This document shows, one piece after another, positions 43,081-52,105 of a stretch of 64,000 nucleotides of DNA. The stretch covers positions 1 through 64,000 of the forward strand of contig JASJBG010000004.1 in the NCBI GenBank assembly GCA_030066625.1. Direction: 5' to 3'. The stretch's first letter is position 1. Each line of letters starts with the position of its first letter. Source of the stretch: Woeseiaceae bacterium (GTDB lineage Bacteria; Pseudomonadota; Gammaproteobacteria; Steroidobacterales; Woeseiaceae). Both the position numbers and the translations under genes were made by a program. The notes below the pieces were generated by a model. That model saw nothing but the letters and a program-made list of their open reading frames with translations, was not told where the DNA came from and made no database searches.

Positions 43081-45121
43081 TCGTGCTGTCCGATTCGACG
43101 GCGGGAAGCTGTATCGTGAAGCGAACGCCGCCGTCGGCGTTGTCCGCGTCGATACGGCCGCCGTGGCCGTCGGCGATCAAGCGCGCGATGTACAGGCCAA
43201 GTCCCAGGTGCTTGTCATCCTTTGCTGGCCGCACGGAGATCATAGAATCGAACAGCTGACCTCGCATGCGTTCCGGAAGCGGCGGTCCGGGGTTCTGCAC
43301 CGACAGCGCGATGCTGTCGGCGTCGCGACCAACACCGATATCGATTTCGTCGCCGTCGTCGCTGAAGCTCACGGCGTTGTCGACGAGCTTGTCGAGCATC
43401 TGGATGATGAGCTCCGGTGAACCACGCACGCTCAACGGCTCACGGGTCCCCGTAAGTTGGAAGCCGCGCTGCGGATACACGTCGCGATATGCCGTTACGG
43501 TCGATTCGACGACCGCGCCGAGGTCGAACACTTCCGGTTCGACGTTGCGCATGAGCTCCTCGACGCGGCTGGCCTCGCTCATGGCCGCGAGTATGCGCCG
43601 CAGCCGGTCTGCGCCATCGCGTGCTCTTGCCGTGTAGCCGGCCGCTGTCTCGTCGAGGGTCTCGTGCTCGAGGTTCTCGAGCGAGGAGGTCACGATGGCG
43701 AGCGGCGTGCGTAATTCGTGCGACAGCTTGGACGCCAGTGTCCGCAGGTACTCGTTGTACTCACCGAGCTGGATAAGAACGTCGGCAAAGCTGCGCGACA
43801 GGTCGCCAATCTCGTCCGCGGCCAGCGCGCTCGGCAGTGCCGTCGGCAGCCGATCGGATTCCAGAGCATCCTCGGCCGCGATACTCAGGCGACGAATCCG
43901 TCGTGACAGCCAGCTCGCATATCCAATCAGCCCGCCCGCGACGACGAGCATGGCTATGAGCGTAACGTTCATGAGCCGAACCAGCCCCTCGCTGCGGAGG
44001 CTCAGGATGGCGTCGGTGCCCTGCTGCAGGACGATCACGCCCAGCTGGTTGCCATCGATACGAACCGGCTCGGCGACAGCCACGATTGCCCGGCCGCTGG
44101 CCTCGCCGCGGAACCATGCCGACGACGGACGGCCCGATAAGCCCTCGCTGACGTAAAGCTGCTGCTCGCGGCCCGACGGGTCCGGTTCCGCGAACAGGGG
44201 CTCCGTGCCCGGTTCCACGGCTGCGTCGTAGGCGAGGCGCAGCCAGCGGGAGACGCGGGTTCCGGGCTCCGCTGCGGATTCGAGCCTGCCCGCCGTCGCG
44301 ATGCGCCAGCCCGACGGATCGGTGACGAGCAGCCGCATGCCCGGCTGCACGAGCGCCGCCGCGCGTTGTTCGAGCTCGGGGATCGTCGTGGCAAACGGTC
44401 CCGGTGAGCGAGCCGCGAAACTCGCGCTGCGGACGCCGGGCGAGTTCGGCACGCTGACGTTGTCGACAACGACGCCCAGGTGCGTGCCGAGCAGGTTGAG
44501 CGGGATTCGCATCTCGACCTGGTAACCGTTGGGTACGTCCTGCCAGAAGCCGCGTATCGTCGGCTCGCCCGCCGCGCCGCTCGCACTGCGCCGAAATACG
44601 ACCACGGCGCCCGGGGCCTCCGCGGCCGTCGTAAACGCCTCGTCGAGATAGGGTGGGCTGCTGCTGACGAGCGTCACCCGGTCTGCGAAGCGCTGTCGCG
44701 ACGTCGGCAGCAGTGACTGGCTGTCGGCATAGACCACTTCGTTATCGGCGACCTCGACGTAGAAGAACGCGTACTGCGATGTGATCCCGATCGCGAAGCG
44801 AATGGGTCCGTCGGTTCCGCGCATCTGCGTCAGCGACTCGCGCGACAGGGTCCAGTCGTCGAAGTAGCCGTCGATCGAGGGCTCCGATTCGAGCCGATGG
44901 CCGAACAGCTGGTCGCCGAGGACGTGATCGACGCCGACCCCCGGCGGGAAGTCCTCGGGATACTGCGCCATCGTGTCGGCGATGGCACGCGCGGTTCCGG
45001 CCAGCATCTGCTGCTGGCTCGAGCGCAGCGCGGTCTCGGTCTCGCGAATGAACTCGCAGCCGGCCCAGGGCAGCATGAGTGTCAGCAGGCTGACGAGGAG
45101 TAGCTGCTGGCGTAGATTCAT
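43067..45121 (-). CDS. pdsS: Sensor histidine kinase of the proteobacterial dedicated sortase system (PdsS-like)
   Basis: N-term LPWAGCEFIRETETALRSSQQ; HAMP; LSHELRTPLAIV H-box; GLGLYIARLIADGHGG; adjacent to RR and class GN sortase. Confidence 0.85.
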   Translation of the reverse strand: MNLRQQLLLVSLLTLMLPWAGCEFIRETETALRSSQQQMLAGTARAIADTMAQYPEDFPPGVGVDHVLGDQLFGHRLESEPSIDGYFDDWTLSRESLTQMRGTDGPIRFAIGITSQYAFFYVEVADNEVVYADSQSLLPTSRQRFADRVTLVSSSPPYLDEAFTTAAEAPGAVVVFRRSASGAAGEPTIRGFWQDVPNGYQVEMRIPLNLLGTHLGVVVDNVSVPNSPGVRSASFAARSPGPFATTIPELEQRAAALVQPGMRLLVTDPSGWRIATAGRLESAAEPGTRVSRWLRLAYDAAVEPGTEPLFAEPDPSGREQQLYVSEGLSGRPSSAWFRGEASGRAIVAVAEPVRIDGNQLGVIVLQQGTDAILSLRSEGLVRLMNVTLIAMLVVAGGLIGYASWLSRRIRRLSIAAEDALESDRLPTALPSALAADEIGDLSRSFADVLIQLGEYNEYLRTLASKLSHELRTPLAIVTSSLENLEHETLDETAAGYTARARDGADRLRRILAAMSEASRVEELMRNVEPEVFDLGAVVESTVTAYRDVYPQRGFQLTGTREPLSVRGSPELIIQMLDKLVDNAVSFSDDGDEIDIGVGRDADSIALSVQNPGPPLPERMRGQLFDSMISVRPAKDDKHLGLGLYIARLIADGHGGRIDADNADGGVRFTIQLPAVESDSTNAEA

Positions 45122-45136
45122 GACGGCGGGCGCTCG

Positions 45137-45829
45137 CTATTCAGACAGCCAGCGGTATCCCATTCCGTAGACGGTCTCGATGGCGTCGAACTCCGAATCG
45201 ATGGCCAGGAACTTGCGACGGATGCGCTTGATGTGCGACGTGATCGTGTTGTCGTCCAGCACTGCCTGCGCCGCGTCCATGAGCTGTTGACGGTTCTTCA
45301 CGTGACCGGGATAGCGCGCCATCGCGTGCACGAGCCAGAACTCGGTCAGCGTGAGTCCGACCGGCTGGCTCTGCCAGGCGATGGTCATGCGATCGGTATC
45401 GATCTCGAGGTCGCCGCGCGTCAGCCGGCCTTCGCCGCTCTGCGGCTCGCGAAGTGCGTCGAGTCGCCTGAACAGCGCAGCGATTCTCGCCATCAGGTGC
45501 GGCAGGCTGATGTCCTTGGTCAGGTAATCGTCGGCACCGAGCCGGAGGCCCGATACTGCGTCGAACTCGCTGTCGCGTGCGGTCAGGAAGATGATGGGCA
45601 GGTCGGCGGAGCGCGAACGCAGTTCGCGGCAAAGCTCGAAGCCGCCCTCGACGTCGTCTTTCAGGTTGATGTCGATGACGACCAGGTCCGGCAGCCGGCT
45701 CGCGAACGCATCGAGCGCCGGCTCGCGCGCTTCGTAGGCATCAACGACGTAACCCTCGCGTCGAAACGCGTCCGTATAGTTGTCCCTGATCGCGGCCTCG
45801 TCCTCGACGATGGCAATCCGTTTGGCCAC
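45137..45829 (-). CDS. pdsR: Response regulator of the proteobacterial dedicated sortase system (PdsR-like)
   Basis: VAKRIAIVEDEAAIRDNYTDAFRREGY receiver, DLVVIDINLKDDVEGG phospho-acceptor, C-terminal winged helix; GTG start at 45829. Confidence 0.85.
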   Translation of the reverse strand: MAKRIAIVEDEAAIRDNYTDAFRREGYVVDAYEAREPALDAFASRLPDLVVIDINLKDDVEGGFELCRELRSRSADLPIIFLTARDSEFDAVSGLRLGADDYLTKDISLPHLMARIAALFRRLDALREPQSGEGRLTRGDLEIDTDRMTIAWQSQPVGLTLTEFWLVHAMARYPGHVKNRQQLMDAAQAVLDDNTITSHIKRIRRKFLAIDSEFDAIETVYGMGYRWLSE

Positions 45830-45949
45830 GGCATGCTCCCAAAAGCGAAGTCCACAATTTGCCACATTCCGCCGCTCGATTGCCATGAATGAGGGCGCGT
45901 CTCGGCGTTTTCCGCTGTTCTCATAGGCCCCAAGAGAGGAACAAGAGCA

Positions 45950-46507
45950 ATGAGAATCGTGGCCCTGATATTATGTCTTGGATTCTGGCAGATCGGTCAC
46001 CAGACACCGATGCCTGCAAAAGCCTGGGTCGCCCAGGACATCATGCAGAAGAGCTGGGAGCGGCTGCCCGGTGGCGCCGAGCTGTCGTCGCCCTGGCCCT
46101 GGAATCACACCTGGCCCGTGGCGAGGCTGTCCGCGAAGTCTGGCGAAGTCGACCTGATCGTACTCGCCGGTAGTTCGTCGCGAACGCTGGCGTTCGGTCC
46201 CGGGCACATGACGACGAGCTCGCTGCCCGGTGACCCCGGCAATGCCGTGATCGCTGGTCATCCCGATACGCATTTCAATTTCCTGAAGGACCTGGCGATT
46301 GGCGAGTCGCTAACGGTCGAGTCACTCGACGGTGACCTGCACGTGTATACGGTCGTCGACCTCGAGGTCGTCGATTCTCGACGTGCCAGCCTGCAGCTGG
46401 ACACCGAAGATGCCGTCCTGAGCCTGGTAACGGGCTATCCGTTTGGCGAGCGCGAGGACAATGCGCGCGGGATGCGCTACGTGGTCACCGCTAAGAAGTT
46501 GCTCTGA
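45950..46507 (+). CDS. Class GN sortase homologue lacking the catalytic cysteine
   Basis: N-term TM; PWPWNHTWPVARL, LAFGPGHM, NAVIAGHPDTHFNFLKDLAIGE (His104), LSLVTGYPFGERE (Gly162 where Cys is expected), GMRYVVTAKKL (Arg). Confidence 0.88.
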   Translation: MRIVALILCLGFWQIGHQTPMPAKAWVAQDIMQKSWERLPGGAELSSPWPWNHTWPVARLSAKSGEVDLIVLAGSSSRTLAFGPGHMTTSSLPGDPGNAVIAGHPDTHFNFLKDLAIGESLTVESLDGDLHVYTVVDLEVVDSRRASLQLDTEDAVLSLVTGYPFGEREDNARGMRYVVTAKKLL

Positions 46508-47027
46508 GACGCGCGACGCGCAGCAGCGCGACGACACTCAGTGCATCGGTGATCTCGCCGCTTTCCGCCATCGCGACGGCCTCTGCCAGCGGCAGTCGGC
46601 GAATGTCGAGTACTTCGGTCTCGTCGAAGTCGGGTTCGCCGGCTGCGAGTTCTTCGGCGACGAACACGATGCCGGTTTCGTCGGTGATCGAGTTGCTCAG
46701 ATGCAGCCTCATGACCTCGGTCCATTGTTTTGCTGACAGGCCGGTTTCCTCAAGCAGCTCGCGCTGCGCGGCCGCGAGCAGGTCCTCGTTCAACGGCGCA
46801 CCGCCCATTGGCAGTTCCCAGGAATAGGCGTCCAGCGTGTAGCGATGCTGGCCGACGAGCCAGGTGTGCTCGTCGTCGTCGATCGGCACGATGGCAACGG
46901 CACGATTCAGGAACTGGATGTGGCCGTAATCGTTCTCGCCGCCGCGAGGATTAATGACGCGGTCCTCGAGCACCCGCATCCACGGGTTCTCCCAGATCAC
47001 GCGCGAGTTCAGGCGTCTCCAGCTCAC
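46491..47027 (-). CDS. NUDIX hydrolase (NudE-like)
   Basis: Nudix box GGAPLNEDLLAAAQRELLEETGL. Confidence 0.92.
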   Translation of the reverse strand: MSWRRLNSRVIWENPWMRVLEDRVINPRGGENDYGHIQFLNRAVAIVPIDDDEHTWLVGQHRYTLDAYSWELPMGGAPLNEDLLAAAQRELLEETGLSAKQWTEVMRLHLSNSITDETGIVFVAEELAAGEPDFDETEVLDIRRLPLAEAVAMAESGEITDALSVVALLRVARLRATS

Positions 47028-47470
47028 CGGCTGGCTTGGTCAGACTCGACCATGAGCTTGAATCGCTGCATGTCGTCCTCGACGCGCTTCTGCATCGACT
47101 TGACCATGAAGATCGCGAGGAGACGCCGCATGCCCCTGAAGACATGCCGCCAGTAAGCAACCCAGCGCGTCTGTGAGTCGCCGACCTTCTCGAAGTGATT
47201 GACGATGATGGCCTTGCCCCAGTCCGAGTCATAGCTGCTGGCCATGAAATGCGGTGCACGCCGTTCGGTCACCTCTTCCATCATGACCACCTCGCGGCCG
47301 TTCTCGTCATACACGAGCGTGGAAATCGCGCCCGGGCGACCGCGCTCGCCCGATTCGTGCTTGAAGGACGTGAGCGTCGGCTGCCAGCGCGTCATGTTGT
47401 CCGGATTGTCGAATGCCTTCCAGACGGTTTCGATGTCGGCGTTGATGATGACGTCAGTTTGGATTTTCAT
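47024..47470 (-). CDS. SRPBCC (START-like) family protein
   Basis: MKIQTDVIINADIETVWKAFDNPDNMTRWQPTLTSFKHESGE; start at 47470 chosen inside longer ORF. Confidence 0.88.
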   Translation of the reverse strand: MKIQTDVIINADIETVWKAFDNPDNMTRWQPTLTSFKHESGERGRPGAISTLVYDENGREVVMMEEVTERRAPHFMASSYDSDWGKAIIVNHFEKVGDSQTRWVAYWRHVFRGMRRLLAIFMVKSMQKRVEDDMQRFKLMVESDQASR

Positions 47471-47505
47471 CAGATAGCAGGAAACATATGTCGGCGAGTC
47501 TCCGT

Positions 47506-47901
47506 TTACTGCCGGGCGAACGCGAGCGATACGTTGTCTGCGTCGAACTGGCCACCGGGCAGCGACCAGTAAACGCTCATCTCGAGCGTCTCCCCGGAGT
47601 TGATGCGTACGGAGGCGAAGTCGACCTGCTGCGACGCCGAACTGTCCGAATAGGCTCGGAGCGGCGCTCCACCGGAGGTCTCGAGCCACAGCCAGCGTGT
47701 GGAGAATGGCTGCGCCGAGTCCGACTGGTTCGTGATGATGATCCTTGCGATCAGTTTGGACGTTCCCGACGGTAGTTTCGCGGCGTTCGGATTGATCTCT
47801 GCGTCAATCAGGAAAGGCGGGTCGTCCGCCTGCACATCAACGATGTCGTTCGAGCACGCCGCGACCAATGAAAGCGCAATTAATGCAATGCAGGTTCTCA
47901 A
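47506..47901 (-). CDS. Hypothetical lipoprotein
   Basis: Lipobox LSLVAACSN; beta-rich body. Confidence 0.65.
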   Translation of the reverse strand: MRTCIALIALSLVAACSNDIVDVQADDPPFLIDAEINPNAAKLPSGTSKLIARIIITNQSDSAQPFSTRWLWLETSGGAPLRAYSDSSASQQVDFASVRINSGETLEMSVYWSLPGGQFDADNVSLAFARQ

Positions 47902-47996
47902 TCGATAGCCCGTCGTGACGTCAGCGAGCCGCCATTATCGCTCGCAGAGCGCCAGTCCGGGCAAGGTATTTGTCATAGCACGCAGCGCAGGCAGGA

Positions 47997-48293
47997 TTAG
48001 TTGTTGGCTGTCAGGGGATCGATGACCTGCGAGATCTCCGTGACGTTTGAAACCGGGATACCGCTCAGTTCCGCGTGCTTGTTGATCGTGGCGTGATCCT
48101 TGGCGAGATACACACAGAACGTTTTGTCGCCGGCCACGTAGCTGTGCAGCCACTGCAGGTCGTGGCCGATTTGCTCGATAGCCTGGTTGGAGGCGCGGGC
48201 TGCGCCGCAGAGCTCGACGACGGACATCGAGCCGATACCGGGAATGTCTCTTTCGATCAGGAAGCGTTTCAGGTGGCTCATCGGGTTCTCCAT
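47997..48293 (-). CDS. DUF4242 family protein
   Basis: KRFLIERDIPGIGSMSVVELCGAARASNQAIEQIG...WLHSYVAGDKTFCVYLAKD. Confidence 0.85.
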   Translation of the reverse strand: MENPMSHLKRFLIERDIPGIGSMSVVELCGAARASNQAIEQIGHDLQWLHSYVAGDKTFCVYLAKDHATINKHAELSGIPVSNVTEISQVIDPLTANN

Positions 48294-48353
48294 GTGTGCG
48301 CGGTTAGCGTGAGTTCCATTCTCGACATCGCGGGCCGCCAGACAAGGTAAATA

Positions 48354-48373
48354 TTCTTTATGAAAGTAAAGAA
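48354..48373. promoter_or_regulatory. Inverted repeat TTCTTTA-N6-TAAAGAA, candidate LysR operator
   Basis: Perfect 7-bp arms between divergent DUF4242 and lysR-type genes. Confidence 0.45.
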
Positions 48374-48391
48374 AATCTTTATATTGATCGG

Positions 48392-49327
48392 ATGGCGGTC
48401 GTCTCTCATCTGCGTGCGTTGCAGGCGCTGGAACTCGCGATTCGCAAAGGATCGCTGAAAGCGGCTGCCGCGGAGCTGTCGATCACGCCGGCGGCGCTGG
48501 GCCAGCGTATCCGTGCGCTCGAAGACTATCTCGGCTTCGACCTGCTCGTGCGCGGTCGTTCAGGCACTCGCCCTACGCGGGAGCTCGAAGCGGCGCTGGC
48601 GCACCTGTCGGCGGGTTTCCGCGAACTCGATACGGTCGCGCGTATTCTGGACTTCCAGCGCGTCAACGAGATTCACGTGTCTGCGGACACGGACTGGGCC
48701 GAGCTTTGGCTGGCACCCCGCCTCGATGCGTTCAAGAAGGACAATCCCAACACGCTCTTCTGCATCAACGGGGTCGGTGAGGTTCCAATGCGGCTCGGCC
48801 AGGTCGACTGCGAAGTCTGCTTCGGTCCACCCGACGGTGACGACGCGGACCTGTTGTTCCATGACTATCTGCTGCCGCTGAGCTCACCGGTCAACACGAA
48901 GCGTATCTCATCCCGGCCGAAAGACGTTCGGCTCGAAGGCTTTCCACTGCTGCATCTCGATTGCTACACGTCCGACGGCGGCGGTATCAGCTGGCCGGAG
49001 TGGATCGGCGAATTCGGCTATCGCAAGACGGCACCCGGGCTCGGCATTCGCTATCGCAAGGTCATGCATGCGCTGGAGGCCATCTACGCGGATTCGGGCT
49101 TCATAATCTGCGGACTGGCACTCGTCGAACCGCAGATAAAAACCGGCCAACTCGAGATCCCGTTTCCGATCGAGGAAGGGGCGTGGTCCCGCCACGCCTA
49201 CCAGGCCCGGTTTCCGCTCGGAGCCCAACGTCGCGAATCGACGGATCGCTTTCGGCGCTGGCTCATCGATGAGGCCGCGGCAACGCGAAGCGAGCTCGAC
49301 GCGGCTGGCGTGCCGAAATTTGGCTGA
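48392..49327 (+). CDS. LysR family transcriptional regulator (GcvA-like)
   Basis: N-term HTH LRALQALELAIRKGSLKAAAAELSITPAALGQRIRALEDYLGFDLLVR. Confidence 0.92.
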   Translation: MAVVSHLRALQALELAIRKGSLKAAAAELSITPAALGQRIRALEDYLGFDLLVRGRSGTRPTRELEAALAHLSAGFRELDTVARILDFQRVNEIHVSADTDWAELWLAPRLDAFKKDNPNTLFCINGVGEVPMRLGQVDCEVCFGPPDGDDADLLFHDYLLPLSSPVNTKRISSRPKDVRLEGFPLLHLDCYTSDGGGISWPEWIGEFGYRKTAPGLGIRYRKVMHALEAIYADSGFIICGLALVEPQIKTGQLEIPFPIEEGAWSRHAYQARFPLGAQRRESTDRFRRWLIDEAAATRSELDAAGVPKFG

Positions 49328-49402
49328 ATTGCGTGGTCCAGGTAACTCGGTCATAGTGTCCCGATCCCGGCGCTGGCCGGGCCGAAGTCCCGCGGACACC
49401 CC

Positions 49403-50785
49403 ATGCAGAACAACAGAGCCAGGCTGACAGAAGGCCCGGTCGGTCAACATTTGATCGACATGACCGTGCCCGTGCTGTTCGGGATTACGACGATGATGGC
49501 TCAGAGCCTTATCGATACGTGGTTCATTGGTCGCGTCGGCGACCGTGAACTCGCGGCCTACGGTTTCGGTTTTCCCATTCTGATGATGGTGACGAGCGTG
49601 GCGATCGGCCTCGGCGCCGGCACTTCGTCGGTCGTCGCACGGGCGATCGGCGCCGAAGACCATCGGCGCGCGCGCCGCCTGTGCACGGACAGCCTGTACC
49701 TGTCTTTCGCGATCACGGGCATTATCGCAATCATAGGCGTCTGGACCATCAATCCCTTGTTCCGGCTGCTGGGCGCACCCGAAAACATGCTGCCGATGAT
49801 CCGCAGCTTCATGACGATTCTTTACGCCGGTGTGCCGTTCATCGTCGTCGGCATGGTCGGTATGGCGAGCATGCGTGCGACCGGAGACACGCGGTTGCCC
49901 GGCAAGCTCATGGTGTACGCCGCCGTGCTCAACGTGATCCTCGACCCGATCCTTATCTTCGGCATCGGTCCGATTCCGGCAATGGGTCTCGACGGTGCCG
50001 CGATGGCCGCGCTGCTCGCCCGCGGTACGATCTTCATCGGCACGGTCTACCTGCTGTACCACCGCCTCGGCATGATTACGCCGAACTTGCCGAAACGCGA
50101 CGAGATGATGAAGTCCTGCGGCGACATCCTGCACGTTGGCATCCCGGCGGCAGGAACCAACGTCATCGTGCCGCTCGGCGCGACGATCGTGACGGCAATG
50201 ATTGCGCGGTTCGGCCCCGACGCCGTCGCCGGCTTCGGCGTCGCCAGCCGCATCGAGACGTTGATGCTCGTCATCTACTACGCGATGTCGTCGATCATCG
50301 GGCCCTTCGTCGGCCAGAATCTGGCGGCCGGCCGCGAACGCCGCATCCTGCGAGCACTGTGGCTGTGTACCGTGTTCTGCCTCGGCAGCGGTCTCGTAAT
50401 TGCAGCGCTGCTGGCGCTGCTCTCGGGGTTCCTGCCCGGCCTCTTCAGCGACAGTGAGAGCGTCAAGAGCGTTACACGGCTGTACCTGTGGATCATCCCG
50501 ATCAGCTACGGCACCTACGGCATGGTCATGGTCATGAACGCGGCCTTCAACGGTCTCGGCAAACCCATGCCCGGCGTCTGGATCAGCACGGCGCGCATAC
50601 TCGTTCTTTACGTGCCGCTCGCGATTATCGGCATGTGGCTGTTCGGCCTGGTCGGTATCTTCATGGCCTACGCGCTTGCCAACGTCGTCTCCGGCATCGG
50701 TGCCTATGCGTGGGCGCGCGCGACCGCGCACAAGCTGTGCCACGCCAACCCGGAAGCGACGCCTCAGACCGAAGGGAGTACCTGA
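49403..50785 (+). CDS. MATE family efflux transporter
   Basis: Full-length multi-TM MATE: ALIDTWFIGRVGDRELAAYGFGFPI-type pattern; 460 aa. Confidence 0.93.
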   Translation: MQNNRARLTEGPVGQHLIDMTVPVLFGITTMMAQSLIDTWFIGRVGDRELAAYGFGFPILMMVTSVAIGLGAGTSSVVARAIGAEDHRRARRLCTDSLYLSFAITGIIAIIGVWTINPLFRLLGAPENMLPMIRSFMTILYAGVPFIVVGMVGMASMRATGDTRLPGKLMVYAAVLNVILDPILIFGIGPIPAMGLDGAAMAALLARGTIFIGTVYLLYHRLGMITPNLPKRDEMMKSCGDILHVGIPAAGTNVIVPLGATIVTAMIARFGPDAVAGFGVASRIETLMLVIYYAMSSIIGPFVGQNLAAGRERRILRALWLCTVFCLGSGLVIAALLALLSGFLPGLFSDSESVKSVTRLYLWIIPISYGTYGMVMVMNAAFNGLGKPMPGVWISTARILVLYVPLAIIGMWLFGLVGIFMAYALANVVSGIGAYAWARATAHKLCHANPEATPQTEGST

Positions 50786-52101
50786 CGCCGATAGCCCAGG
50801 TGCATGCCGAGGCCGCGGCTTGCCAGGAACGCGAGAAACGCCAGCCAGAGGCCGTCGTTCGCGAGCGGTTGTAACAGGTACCAGGCCGGCAAGAAGACCG
50901 CGACCGTCGAGAAGATCATGATGTTGCGCATTTCCCGGGCACGCGTGGCGCCGACGAAAACGCCGTCGTAGACGAACGACCAGACCGAGATCAGCGGCGA
51001 CACGACGAGCCACGGCAGGTAGCGGAGCGTGGCCTGGCGGACCTCTTCGAGGTCAGTCAGCGCGTTGATCAATAGCGGTCCGCCTGCCGCGTACAGAATG
51101 ACGAAGCCGATTGCGAGATACAGTGACCACTTGAGGGACAGGCGCACGGCGGTGATGAGTGACTCGCGGTTCTTCTGGCCGACGGCCTTGCCGACCAGCG
51201 CCTCGGCCGCGTGGGCGATGCCGTCGAGCCCGAAGGCCATCAGGTTCTGCAGGTTCATCAGGATCGCATTCGCGGCAAGAATTGTCTCGCCGAAGCGTGC
51301 GCCCTGCGCAGTGACGAAGGCGAGCGTAAACATGAGCGCCATCGTTCGAATGAAGAGCGCTGCGTTGACGCTGAAGAACGCGCCGTACTCGCCCCATCGA
51401 AGCAGCCTCGCGATCGGCCAGTGGCCTGCGCGGTTCCGCAGTTCACGAACGGCGAAAACGAGGCCGACCGCGAGCCCTGAGTACTCCGCGATGACCGACG
51501 CGAGTGCCACGCCGTCGACGGTCATGCCCAGACCGATTACGAACACGAGGTCGAGCACCATGTTCGTCACGTTGACGGTCAGGAACACGAGCATCGGCAC
51601 CCGGGCATTCGACAGGCCGATGAACCAGCCGACGAGCACCATGTTCGCGAGCGCTCCCGGCGCGCTCCAGATTCGAATGTCGAAGTAGGTGAACGCCAGT
51701 TTTTCGACGTCGGCGCCGGCGGCGAACAGCGGCAGCGTCAATTCGATGACCGGCGTTTGCAGCAGAAGCATCAGGCCGGCGAGCGACAGCGCGACGATCA
51801 GCGCCTGGCCGAGCGACACGCGCAGCCCATCGTTGTCGCCGGCGCCATAAAACTGCGCGGCGATGCCCGTCGTGCCCATCCGCAGGAAGTTGACGCCCCA
51901 GTACAGGAAGCTGAATACGACGCTCGCGACCGCGACGCCGCCGAGGTAGGCGGGGCTGTCGAGGTGTCCGAGCACGAACGTATCGACCATGCCGAGCAAC
52001 GGCACGGATATGTTCGACAGGATCAGCGGCGCCGCGATGCGCCAGACATCTCGATCCCTCGGCAGCCGGGAAACGTTGTCCACCGCCATCGCGGCGGCCA
52101 C
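50764..52101 (-). CDS. MATE family efflux transporter (DinF-like)
   Basis: IAAPLILSNISVPLLGMVDTFVLGHLDSPAYLGGVAVASVVFSFLYWGVNFLRMGTTGIAAQ. Confidence 0.93.
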   Translation of the reverse strand: MAAAMAVDNVSRLPRDRDVWRIAAPLILSNISVPLLGMVDTFVLGHLDSPAYLGGVAVASVVFSFLYWGVNFLRMGTTGIAAQFYGAGDNDGLRVSLGQALIVALSLAGLMLLLQTPVIELTLPLFAAGADVEKLAFTYFDIRIWSAPGALANMVLVGWFIGLSNARVPMLVFLTVNVTNMVLDLVFVIGLGMTVDGVALASVIAEYSGLAVGLVFAVRELRNRAGHWPIARLLRWGEYGAFFSVNAALFIRTMALMFTLAFVTAQGARFGETILAANAILMNLQNLMAFGLDGIAHAAEALVGKAVGQKNRESLITAVRLSLKWSLYLAIGFVILYAAGGPLLINALTDLEEVRQATLRYLPWLVVSPLISVWSFVYDGVFVGATRAREMRNIMIFSTVAVFLPAWYLLQPLANDGLWLAFLAFLASRGLGMHLGYRRQVLPSV

Positions 52102-52105
52102 CCGC

